From Lumbricus terrestris (lineage: Eukaryota; Annelida; Clitellata; Crassiclitellata; Lumbricidae): a DNA stretch of 64,000 nucleotides. The notes below the pieces were generated by a model. The model saw only the letters and a program-made list of their open reading frames with translations, was not told where the DNA came from and did no database searches. Shown one piece after another: positions 21,807-32,053 of this stretch (positions are counted from its first letter, which is position 1; each line of letters opens with the position of its first letter). Location: positions 86,125,987 to 86,189,986 of the forward strand of contig OX457036.1 of assembly GCA_949752735.1 (NCBI GenBank). Direction: 5' to 3'. Both the position numbers and the translations under genes were made by a program.

Positions 21807-22640
21807 TTCATAGCCTATGAGCTTGTGATTATGTCATCTCAATTCATTTGATATTGACTGTAAACTTGATTTTGAGGGAAGGCCACCTGTCATTGTTGGA
21901 ACATGATAGTCTTTTGTCCTGCTTCTGCTACAGCTTACAATAGTTAACTTGTTGTTATTGAAATTAGCACAAAAATGAATAACGATGCTTTTTATGATAT
22001 GCGTCGCCGCGTCGGATAAAGATTTCAGATAACAGTAGCCTATACTCCCTATAGCTGATCTGAATTTATTCTGTGATTCTTGTACAGTTGGACTTCCGCA
22101 TCAACTATGCGATTCTGAGATTGTTCTGCTTGCATAAAAACTCAGACATTTTCATCGTTGTTTTTCCAACATGCGTAGAGTGATCGCCAGTTACGATTGT
22201 AACAGATTCTTACCCGGATATTGACGATGATCTAATGTATACCATATGAGACAAGAATACCTAAGTCAATAAAGGTAGCGATGAGATTCTGGAGTCTTAA
22301 CCATAATTATCGGACAAGATTTTCGTCCAATTGGCCGTCTGCCGACGAATGTCTTGCTGTATAGAGTTTCTGGTTTGAGATGACAGCCTGCTTCATCCAT
22401 CTACGAGAAGACAACTGAATTGACTAGACAAAAATGTGCAGAAAACGTTTTGTTCTGCATGTGCTCGTTAGTTATCTTCGGTGTGACGGTGTACATGCAG
22501 TCCCTGAAGCCCTAAATAATTATAGTATATCGCCTGGGATTAACCGCTTAAACTCTACACGTTTTAATCCGGACCTGTAACCTTTTCCAGTTATATAAAC
22601 ATTAGGCCCTACATGTAGGCCTAGATCAAACTTCCAATGG
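21803..22640. other. No recognised gene
   Basis: Sequence upstream of the first WSC exon. No WSC first-half exon of the form Y(I/V)GC(F/Y)K could be found here or elsewhere upstream in the window. No RNA gene or TIR was noticed. Confidence 0.45.
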
Positions 22641-22655
22641 CAGTGAGCGTCGGTT

Positions 22656-23512
22656 TGGGTTACATTATGGTGTAAGAAGGGATGGTGTGCGCACTTCCTA
22701 TACTGGCCATACAATGTTTTTGGCTAGACTTATTTTATTTCAGCAGGTGGCGCTGCTGTCCCCATTTGCTCGTTAGCAGCATAGACAATATAGAACAAGA
22801 AGTATAAGGAACATTCGAAACATGGGAACAAGGAGAGGGCAGGAACATAGCAAGGAGTATCACTTGGAACATAATAATTATTTATAAGGGGCAATGAGGA
22901 TCAGGTAACGTTGCAGGGAACATGGAACGTCATACGGAACACCAGGGAACAGGCCTAAGCGAACATACAACAAAGAGCGTGGAACGTAAAGAACATGAAG
23001 CATCATAGAGAACATTATTCAGAGAATATGGGAACATAGGACGAGGAAGACGGAACATGCATGCATGCCGGAACACGCCACAAGGACTGTCGAACGTAAG
23101 GAACATGGATCATCACTGGAAACAGAACACGGAATGTGGAACACGCAACAAGGTCCGTGGAACGCAAGGAACAAGCAACAAGGGCCATGGCACATAAGGG
23201 ATATAAACAATTAAGGACCATGGAACATAAGGAACCTGTTATATCACTGGGAGCATCAGGGAACAAGGAACACACGGAGCACGGAACATCAATTAACAGG
23301 GAAAAGGGGGCACATCACAGAAAACAATGGAACACGGAACATCGATAGGAACATCAGGGTCAGAGGACATAGAGAACATAGGAGCACAATATCATGAAAT
23401 TCCATTGGGCTTATGGGCGAGGTCCGTCAAATGAGAATGCCATCGCCATCTAGCGCCTTAAGCCACAAATTTCAGCCAAGTGCGCACACCATCCCCTCTT
23501 ACACCATGGTTT
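22656..23512. mobile_element. Inverted-repeat element filled with GGAACAT-type degenerate repeats
   Basis: ATGGTGTAAGAAGGGATGGT (continuing GTGCGCACTT) at 22668-22697 is the reverse complement, with one mismatch, of 23483-23512 (AAGTGCGCACACCATCCCC...ACACCAT). Between the 30-base arms, about 22790-23400 is a degenerate short-period repeat around GGAACAT(A)AGGAACATGG. No ORF is convincing. It is a probable non-autonomous DNA element just upstream of the WSC exon; superfamily unknown. Confidence 0.6.
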
Positions 23513-23616
23513 ACATAGAGAAGGTCTATGACTATCTTTGTCGTTAGTCTCTTGGACGACGCTCTGCACTGTCTGCAGATTAATGATGGCAATTAATATT
23601 TAATTGATTATTGTAG

Positions 23617-23749
23617 TACGGTTACGATTGCTTCTGTGGGAATACCTACGATAGATACGGTCCGTTTCCTGAATCCCGCTGTAATATGCCGTGTAAAGGT
23701 AATAGAAATCAAACCTGTGGTGGGAACTATGCAAACAGTGTGTATGCAG
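23617..23749 (+). CDS. Gene A exon: second half of a WSC domain
   Basis: The acceptor ATTGTAG precedes codons reading [20 protein letters not shown], then RCNMPCKGN and [13 protein letters not shown], and the donor is G|GTTAGT. The pattern C.CGN...C..PC.GN..Q.CGG is the C-terminal half of a WSC carbohydrate-binding-like domain. The exon is 133 bases, phase 0 in and phase 1 out, and is clearly paralogous to 60422-60554 in gene B (same length, same donor). The first-half exon is not found in the window, so gene A is 5'-incomplete. The next compatible exon is the phase-1 EGF exon at 36005, 12 kb away across an intron containing an LTR retrotransposon. Confidence 0.85.
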
Positions 23750-25740
23750 GTTAGTTCATACCAGCACGCGTCGTTTAATATTTTCTTCTCATGTTGATTC
23801 ACATAGTCTGCGCGCTTTCTAAAACACTGAAATATTTACGCCTACGCCTACTTTTGTCAATTTTACGCTACAATGGTTTTAATTGAACGTAGGCCCCTAG
23901 AACTTGATAGATTTTCGTTCATTCGTAGTTTTATCGATTTAATTTTAAGTATTGTAATGTATCTGACCATTATTTTGTAAAGCGCTTCTTGCAACAAGAG
24001 CCTTTCAAACGTGCTCCCAGTGCGTGCAATTCCGAGAGAAAAAGGCATGTTTTTAGACAAGAGAAAGATGGCGAAGGACTGCCAGAGAGGATGAGCGAAA
24101 GGATGGGGGGAGTCCGTTCTACAGCGAGGGACCTATGCAGGCAAATGATCTGGATGAAACCATAGCGGTCCTGATGCGGGGAATAAAGAGGTCAAGCTAA
24201 TCAGAGGACTTAAGAAGACGTATCGAAGTGGCAGAAATGGGCGAAGTATAAGATCACAACGATACTCGATAGCAAGACCCAATTGAGACTTGAGAACCAA
24301 AATGAGAACTTTAAATTGTATTCGAACTGAGAGTATAAACCAGTGAAGCTAGCTTTCAGACAACAATATAACCGTTTAAAGAAGAAGTTCTCAACCGGTG
24401 TGTCGTGACACACTATAGTGTGTTGCGAATAGATCCGCGGTGTGTCGCGTAAAAATGGTGTCGCTGGTGTGTCGCGAAGAATTGGTGTGTCGCGAATTTC
24501 ACAGCATACACTCGTCGTTTTTGCATTACACTGACTTTAGCCTACATTCATCAGTTTACGCTATAACGTGTTTTGATATGACGTAGAACTTCACATTACC
24601 GTTAATTCGTAGTCGCCTATTCAATCGCTTTAATTTTAATTGTCATTTATTATTATCATCAGATCTATTATCACATAAATTTTAAATGTGTGCAAGCTCA
24701 TATCGAAATGGGAATCTGAGGCGCGGATAAGTTAACCTTCATACAACTGGATAGCCTTTTGATCACGTTTACACCAAATCCTTTGATACCTACTTTTTCA
24801 TTTTATGGCAATAGGCTACTTGCTTTTATCATACTGCCCCCAAAGGTGCTCCCTTCAAGATAGCATATTACGTCCGCAACTTTCCTAGGGATCCAATTCA
24901 CTGCTTGTTAGGACCGCGGTCCAAATATCTTCATGTGTTCGGAATCATTTAATGTGTTTAGGCAGTTCGTGAGTATGAGTGTTATAAACCTACCAGCAGT
25001 CTTCAATGAGTCAGGGAACGATGGTTCAACGATAAGTTTGACATTCAGCCTACTGAATGGGATGAAGTGCAGTCTTTATTTTCAGCCGTAACACACGCCA
25101 GCAGCCTTGGCCGAAATTATGATGTGCTTTGCAGCGGCGGCGCCAGACACATTTTGCAGCCAGGGCATAGCCAGGGCAACCATACAAGTAACCAGGGCAG
25201 AGGGCAAGTCACGTGCTCGGTAGCACGGACTTACGTAGGCCTATAATTTGGCGCTACCGTGCTCACCATAAATCGCCAGTTTTGCCACAGGTGGTCTTTC
25301 CCGCTAGATCTGTTTTTTAACTTCGTCTGGGTTTCTGGCTTGTTTTGGGGCAAAATCTGTTTAAAATTAATTGACCATTTTCATTCACAACTAATGAATA
25401 TTCTATGCACTGAGCAATATAGGCCTACATTGCATTTATAGCGAAAGTCAATGTAAACTGGTTGTGCAGCATAATTTCTGTCTCACTAATTTTAACTTGA
25501 AACTCCACTGATCAAGATCTTATACGTTTGTCAATATGCGAATAATTAATAATCTGGTGACGCAGTATATACTAGTTCTTCGCAGAAATATGCCAGTTCG
25601 ACAGCTCAAGATGGGTATACGGCCTAATTAAGTCACTCCTCCTTGTTTAGCAGTATCGACATCTCTAACATGTAGGCAATTTTTTAGAAGTGGTCTAGTT
25701 GTTGCAGAGTAATAGAGTATTAATGTTCTAGATGGTTTAA
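23750..25740. other. Gene A intron, left part
   Basis: No further exon is recognised. A hAT-like end fragment (GTTCTCAACCGGTGTGTCGTG, 24387) with repeated GTGTGTCGCG words lies at 24380-24500. The remainder is AT-rich with no structured repeat noticed. Confidence 0.45.
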
Positions 25741-25925
25741 AACAAAGCTCGAGGGTACGTACCATACATATTCTATTTTGTGAAAGGTACGTAGGCTACG
25801 TATTTTAACGTACCCTATTTTAGGGTACGTAAACAATAATAAAATACGTTAGCCTTGTCATTGCTCATTTATAAGAACGTTCAATTTAATTTAAGCAAAC
25901 AAGCACAGCCAAGTATGCATCGCAG

Positions 25926-27374
25926 TGTAGCGTTTTGGGAAAAGCTACAAAATTATACTTATTTTTATCCATGTTGGGCATAACAGTTAATTAACTCTAT
26001 GCTGCACCAGAGCGAGGCTGCAGACATTACGCCAGCATGACGTGTGACCTTTTAGATGACGTGGCGAGAGCGTGGGCGCCGCTGATTGGCCAAGAGCGGC
26101 GCATGATCTAAAACAGCGGTAAAAGGTCGCTTCTGATTGGCTGTTGGACCAATCTAGGTCAGTAGGACGAGAAGACGCGAAGGAGGTGAAATCGGACGAG
26201 AAAGACTAGGCCATCTTTTTGGATAGAAATTCGATTAAAACTAAGTTTTCGGGCATCTAAATTAATAAGGAAGTCAACTAAATTAATAGATAATAAAGTA
26301 AACGACCGCTGGTCGCCTCCGGTGGAAGGAGAACGTCGAAATAAGCAAAACCGCTTAGGAATCAGGGAAGTAGAAATAAATTAACGTGTAGCGTGCTGAA
26401 TCTGTAAATGAATGAATGTTTAAAATGGCCGGAACGCGTTGATATAGATTATATAGCGCATTGCAGGTAGAGCGAAGGATAAATTAGCGCTTGTATTAAG
26501 AAGCGTGAATATAGTGAAAGAGTTGCTAGAAGTAGCCTTGCAATATAACTGTTGCTGTGGTCGTGGTAAATTAGTGTAAAGTGTTGATGTTAATTCGTTG
26601 CTTTCGTGTAACTGATTAATAGCGTGATTTGACCTTTTGAAGTAGTTAAGGAAATAGGAACTGAACTGATAGTCTAGTTACGTGCAGGAGCATAAAGGAT
26701 AGATATCAAGTAATACAGAGTGTGTAATAACCAGCCATAAATGCTGTGTAGTGTTAGGAATACTTTGTGTTGAACTGATAAGTATTATAGGCAGAATTGT
26801 ATTTGCACAGGTTGCTGCCAATTGTATATTAATTAAGTAGTAGTGCAAGAATAAATAAAGTGTTGCATATTGAACTAGAATTGAAGGTGATTCACTGACT
26901 GACTTGCAATTAGTTGTAAAACCGAATAATCCCATGTCTCGTGCCAGCTCGTTGAGGGGGGACGCCCCAGAGGAATCGGATGATTCGGAGGGAGGGCGGA
27001 CAGTCAGTAGTGATGAGAGATTGATAGAGCGCCAGATATATCCAGCCAAATACTCTCCGCCACCTCTTCAGGAGTTCGAGTCCCTCTCGCCCAAAGCTGC
27101 CGTGGGGATAACGAACTCAGACGAGCACCGGAAAGAGGGTGCTGTCGCGCGTCGACAAACCGCCGCGGAGACATGTCCTGTAGGCCCTGGTACCCATGAA
27201 AGAAGAGAATCTGGACGTTCCTCCCTGTCGTTCACACTTGAGGTTCCCGTAGGTGGTTCCCTGTCGCCCCGGCAGTACGCCGCCACACTAGGGGAGGGGG
27301 GCGAAAGTAAGCGAGTAAGTGGGGCATCCCTTGCGAGCGCTTCCGGTCCCCTAGCGGTTAGGGCGGGCGTAACA
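25926..27374 (+). repeat. 5' LTR of element 1
   Basis: TGTAGCGTTTTGGG...GGGCGGGCGTAACA. It contains CTGATTGGCCAAG, CTGATTGGCTGTTGG and GGACCAATC (26090-26155), i.e. clustered CCAAT boxes in both orientations, suggesting the promoter region. The Gag-like ATG at 26934 lies 440 bases before the LTR end, so transcription must start upstream of it within the LTR. Confidence 0.93.
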
Positions 27375-29372
27375 AATGGTACCAGAAGTGGGGTGGAAGT
27401 GGAACAAGGGGAACAAGTGGAACAGGTGGAACCAAGAAAATTTGGAAGGGCAGAATTTCCTGGAGAGAGAGAGAAGTGGGAAGGCGAAGAAATGGCTTAT
27501 TATGGCGCTAGACCCAAGCGTCCTTCGGACTACCCTGTTACCGCAGCAATTGATGCGGGTTTTGATTTTGAATTTTACATGAGAGATAAACAAGCGAGGT
27601 TGGTTAACAGAAAGCTTGGAGGAAATAATTATGAAAGTGAAGGTTCGGAGGTAACTGATCTGCGACCCTTTCATAACGTTCTGTTGCATCCTAATATGTT
27701 GAATTTGGATAAAGGTTGTGTGGGGATCCTTGCTAACTCTGAGTGTATAGTTTCAGATATGGAGGATGGGGATTCGGCGCTGCCGAGGGAACTGGGACTC
27801 CCGACTTCGGATGCACATCCCGGGCACCCAACCCTAGTCCACCCTCGGGCTACCACCTTCCCACCACCGCCTCCCTCGTCGCACCCTTTCGCCGTCCGAG
27901 CCCCTCCTGCTCCGACCCCGAACACAATCGGTGGTGTCGTCAAGTCGAATCCTTGGGTGAGAACCGTCACCCCGGTCACAGCCTCGGTGTGCAAACTGTC
28001 CGTATCCGTCGTGTCGTCGACTCAGTCAATCATGTCGACCTTGTCCTCGTCGTTGAAACCACAGGTTACACAAAGTTCCGCCTACCTGCCCTCGAACCCT
28101 GGCCCTCTCGCTCACCTGTCAGGTTGTCAACCAACAACCGCTCTGTGTCGGCCAGCTTCCGCCTACGATGGGCGATTCTGGGTAACCACACGAGCAGCCC
28201 AGAACAACCTGGAAGCGAAGTTCCATGTTGTGTCTACATCCGGGAGCGAAAACAGTCAGTTCCAGTTCGAACAGTATGCTGAACCGCCTACAGCTGAACC
28301 TCAACCAACGATCCAAGGTCGTTTTCAGCCGAGTACGACTCCAACCTCGTCGGTCACTGTGCAGTCCCAATCACGCGTGAGCAGAACTGTTGATTCGAAA
28401 TCCAGACAGTATATGAAATTGGACAGGTACAATGGAAAGACATCGGTCGAAGCTTTCCTAAAGAAATTCGAGATCTGCGCGAACAGTAACGGCTGGACGG
28501 ATGGAGAGAAATTCGCTCAGCTGACCTGTGCCCTGACCGAATCAACAGATCAACTTCTCTACGAGTCCGACTCCGAAGCCGTAGCGACCTGGTCTGACCC
28601 GGTCGATCGACAGAGACTGAGAGACTTAACGCTGAAAATCCGTGAGAAACAGTCGAACACTCTAGACAATGCCTACAAGACTGTTATGTGTCTAGACGGT
28701 TACCGCCTGGCTGATGATGACAGCCGTGATCGTGAAGAGTGTCGGCCCAGCGGTGTAAAAACTGTAACAGAAACGGATTCCACCTCGGAGGGACATCAGA
28801 GACAGTTTCGTGAAAATGTACTGTGGCATGTGGGACTTAACTGGATTCTGGTGGGAAGTCGTCAGTTCCATGTCCACCAGAAGCGTCGCCCTGCGCAGTG
28901 TCGTCGAGCCATCGTTTCAACCGCTGCCTTGGTGTCTTCGAACCGCCAAGTAGATGAAAAGACATTAGTGAAACGTCCGGATCCAAAAGTCGCTGGAAAA
29001 TCCTGTGTTGCTCCGCTAGCATCAGTCGAAGCAGAAACACTACATCCGGAAGGAGTTCCTGTTCCAGCCAGTCCTGGGGGGAAGATCGACCAGCCCAAGG
29101 TGGTGGCCCGAGTCCCGCCTCGTCGGGGTGTGCATCTGCCCTCCCACTTCGCCAGCCCTACCTGCGGTGGAATGTGGCCTCTACCGACTTTCGGCGGGCT
29201 TCGTGGTGCTAACATGCATCCTTCCTCTGGTCTCGCCGCCTATCGAGACAGAGAGAGGAAACGCACCAGAGTTCCGCAGAATCGTCACTTTCTGTTGAGA
29301 GGCACCATTCCTCACCATCGCTGGCGAGATCACCAAGAAAGCTTCATGCAGCCTTGGGGGGATAAAGAGTAA
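26934..29372 (+). CDS. Chimeric Gag-derived ORF (812 codons) starting in the LTR
   Basis: ATG at 26934 (MSRASSLRGDAPEESDDSEG). The first 147 codons are LTR, the frame crosses the PBS (RAGVTNGTRSGVEV), then continues to TAA at 29370. A capsid-like segment aligns with element 2 (KLDRYNGKTSVEAFLKKFEI against KLGHYNGKTSVEVFLTKFEV). Compared with element 2, two in-frame deletions are evident. One joins DRQRLR to DLTLKIREKQ, losing about 60 residues of capsid. One joins HQRQFR to ENVLWHVGLNWILV, removing the CCHC knuckle and the DSG protease core. The C terminus is Pro/Arg/His-rich without a known domain. The frame has stayed open, so the product may still act as a structural Gag, or the openness may only reflect youth. 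Confidence 0.8.
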   Translation: MSRASSLRGDAPEESDDSEGGRTVSSDERLIERQIYPAKYSPPPLQEFESLSPKAAVGITNSDEHRKEGAVARRQTAAETCPVGPGTHERRESGRSSLSFTLEVPVGGSLSPRQYAATLGEGGESKRVSGASLASASGPLAVRAGVTNGTRSGVEVEQGEQVEQVEPRKFGRAEFPGEREKWEGEEMAYYGARPKRPSDYPVTAAIDAGFDFEFYMRDKQARLVNRKLGGNNYESEGSEVTDLRPFHNVLLHPNMLNLDKGCVGILANSECIVSDMEDGDSALPRELGLPTSDAHPGHPTLVHPRATTFPPPPPSSHPFAVRAPPAPTPNTIGGVVKSNPWVRTVTPVTASVCKLSVSVVSSTQSIMSTLSSSLKPQVTQSSAYLPSNPGPLAHLSGCQPTTALCRPASAYDGRFWVTTRAAQNNLEAKFHVVSTSGSENSQFQFEQYAEPPTAEPQPTIQGRFQPSTTPTSSVTVQSQSRVSRTVDSKSRQYMKLDRYNGKTSVEAFLKKFEICANSNGWTDGEKFAQLTCALTESTDQLLYESDSEAVATWSDPVDRQRLRDLTLKIREKQSNTLDNAYKTVMCLDGYRLADDDSRDREECRPSGVKTVTETDSTSEGHQRQFRENVLWHVGLNWILVGSRQFHVHQKRRPAQCRRAIVSTAALVSSNRQVDEKTLVKRPDPKVAGKSCVAPLASVEAETLHPEGVPVPASPGGKIDQPKVVARVPPRRGVHLPSHFASPTCGGMWPLPTFGGLRGANMHPSSGLAAYRDRERKRTRVPQNRHFLLRGTIPHHRWRDHQESFMQPWGDKE
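27377..27394 (+). promoter_or_regulatory. Primer-binding site of element 1
   Basis: TGGTACCAGAAGTGGGGT starts two bases after the LTR. Its complement ends in CCA as a tRNA 3' end does, and the TGG..CAGAAGTGGG pattern resembles tRNA-Leu-type sites of invertebrate Gypsy elements. The same site follows the LTR of element 2 (11508). It is also coding (Gly-Thr-Arg). Confidence 0.75.
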
Positions 29373-32040
29373 TGTAGTGTAAGGTGATGGTAACGTCGCG
29401 TAATGGCGACGAGTAGTGACTTTGGCGAGAAGCCTAGGTTTTAGTTCCTTTCGATGAATAAAATGTTTATTTTATAACTTTGATCTAGGTTAGATCATTG
29501 GGGGTAGATTAGAATTGTTTACTTGTGTGTTTTATTGCATTGTTGTCTTTATTGCCACAGAAGAAAGGCAAAATGTTGCGTTTGCATGTTGATTTTTAAA
29601 GTTTGATGTGCATAACCTTGATTGCAGATTAAATTTTGAATATAGAATGTGCTAGATTAGGAGCAAATTGCATTTGTGCATTGATTGAAGAGCAGTCTGC
29701 TAGAATTTGGTGAATTATCCTGATGTATGCATTGGCCTGAGTAGTCGGTAAGTGAGTAAGTTGTAGACTAGTAGGCAGACTGATGTTGTTGCAGGCATTA
29801 AGAATTGCATGCGAAGGTGAGACTAAGGACCTGTTATTTGGTAAGAGCGGTAATCCGTCCAATCGTCGCTATTGGTTGCTCAAGTGTACTCTTTCCTGTG
29901 TGGAAATGGAGGTGTAGAGGTCATGGTGCATAGGTACGCTTCTCTAAGCGGTAAGGCCTGGTGTAGGTAGCTTCAGCCTTCATGTAATGTGTCTTGCCTG
30001 TAATAATGATTAGTGCCAATGTCTATGATTTTGATCTTACTGGAGAGTACGGCTGTGGAAATGGTTTGACATAGGATAATAAAATTCTTAAAGAGCACTG
30101 CATATATTCAAGATTGCTGTTGATACTTAGTATTTGTCATGAGGAATAATGGTCTAAAGTCTTATATAAAAGTTTGTTGTAAGGATTGAGCGCCTGATTA
30201 AGCAGTAACTGGGAAATAGTAGTAATAATTGACTAGGAGTCTAAGGTGTGTATTGCCCTGAAGAAGTTAAGTAAGCAAATCCGTGGTAAACTCGTAGGTA
30301 GACTGAAATTGTTGCAGGCATTAAGGGTTACATAGAAGAGGAGACTGGTGGTCTGTTAGTTAGATGAGCTGTAATCCGTCCAATCGTCGTTATTGGTTGC
30401 TTGAGAATTTTCCTGTGTGGAATGAATGAGATGTAATAAGCGGTAATCCGTCCAATCGTCGTTATTGGTTGCTTGAGAATTTTCCTGTGTAGAATGAATG
30501 AGATGTACTCTTTCCGTTGGTGGAAATGAATGAGATGTAATAAGCGGTAATCCGTCCAATCGTCGTTATTGGTTGCTTGAGAATTTTCCTGTGTGGGAAT
30601 GAATGTAATAAGCGGTAATCCGTCCAATCGTCGTTATTGGTTGCTTGAGAACTTTCCTGTCTGGGAATGCATGAGATGTACTCTTTCCGTTGGTGGAAAT
30701 GGATGTAAACTTTTTCCTGTGTGGAATTGATGGTGATATATTCTTTCCGTTGGTGGAAATGTGTGTACTTGGTCCTGTGTAAACTTCCTGTGTGGAAAGG
30801 TGACGTAGAGGTAACAGCGTAGGTCATGGAGTCAATCCGTCCTAGTAGGCATAGGTACGCTTCACTAAGCGGTAAGGCCTTATGCAGCTGGTTCAAGCCT
30901 TGTTGTAACGTGTTGTGCCTGTAATAATGTGTCAGCTACTGATGTTGAGGATTTGTGCTTGCTGGTAGTTAACTTTGGACTGGATACATAATAATGGAAG
31001 ATGATGCATCTTTGGTTTAGCTGGCTTCTGGATAGAAAACTGCTTTAAGTCAAACTGCCTTATGTTTTATGCTAGTCTAAGTTTGTCGTTAATGTTTGTA
31101 GTCAGTAACATGTTAATTGTGTTAGGATTATTTGTAGGATGTGGGCCGAAGCATGATTGTATGGTTAGAGGACAATCTCTAGGTTTGTGGCTTCGCGCTG
31201 TTGATGAAATGGATTGTAGTGCATTGTTTACTGTAACTGTTTGACGTGTATTACCTGAAACCTGGGTGGGAGGATAACCCGATAGCACCTGAGAATGTGT
31301 AAGAGTATGGATAATATTTCTATTGGGATTTCCAACCCTGCTTTAGTTCAGAGACTTTGTGTCTGGTAGTTAGTAGTCCCGGGGTTCGTGGAAGCAGAGA
31401 CTGGTGATTAAACACCAATGGCCTGTATTCCGACGAGGATTGGGTAACCAATGGACGTAGTTAGTAACCCTAGTGAGGTAAAGGCTGGCCTAGTGGTATG
31501 CTTTCTCTGAATCGCCTGATACCCTGACCGATATGCCTTTGCTGAATTGTGGTCTGCGTGGAGTAGGGAGCGAGAGTGAGTTGGAGACCTTCAATTTAAG
31601 TAGACGTCCCCCCCTCTTTTTGCTGGTGATTCCGAACGTATGGTTTCAGGGAGATTGCAAAGTAAGGATGTTACATGAGCGTAAACATTGCCCTGCAGTC
31701 ACCTTGAGAATTTAAGCGGCTGTGTTGTTAGGGTTAAGTTGTTATGAGTAAAGCCGTGCTAAGATGCCGTACTTTGTATGCCTGAACTGTTACAACAAGC
31801 GTTGCTATGAGGCTAATTAGTTGATTTCTCCTTTTGTGAATTAGGAACCCTGTTGGTTCTTAGAGTTAAGATGAGATTTCATACAGTTGCTGATGTAGAA
31901 TTGCCTGCTTAATGTTCAGACTGTTCTCAAGCAGCAATGTCTTTAGTATAGTAGTGATGACCCTGCCTTAGCAACTCATGTACAACGGATTCAGTACGCG
32001 ACCACTGCTGAATTTTCCAGTAATATGGAAAATTCGGGTT
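29373..32040. other. Non-coding interior of element 1
   Basis: 2.7 kb between the Gag-like stop and the PPT with no RT, RNase H, integrase or envelope motif on either strand. It holds the 30370-30665 minisatellite and scattered related single units (e.g. 29850-29905). Only short open frames occur. Confidence 0.8.
30330..30830. repeat. CCAAT-hairpin minisatellite in element 1
   Basis: Four close copies of GGTAATCCGTCCAATCGTCG, then TTATTGGTTGCTTGAGAA, start at about 30371, 30440, 30545 and 30615 and alternate with TTTCCTGTGTGGAATGAATG / TTTCCGTTGGTGGAAATG units. A lone unit lies at 29850. Each core contains CCAAT(CGTCGTT)ATTGG, a 5-bp stem hairpin that is also a CCAAT box in both orientations, like those in the LTR. 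Confidence 0.85.
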
Positions 32041-32053
32041 AAGAAGGGGAGAG
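32041..32053 (+). promoter_or_regulatory. Polypurine tract of element 1
   Basis: AAGAAGGGGAGAG directly precedes the TGTAGCG start of the 3' LTR, the expected plus-strand primer. Confidence 0.9.

Noticed and set aside
26678..27049. Minus-strand 123-codon frame in both LTRs
   Set aside because: Antisense shadow of the LTR; identical in both LTRs because the LTRs are identical, not because of selection.
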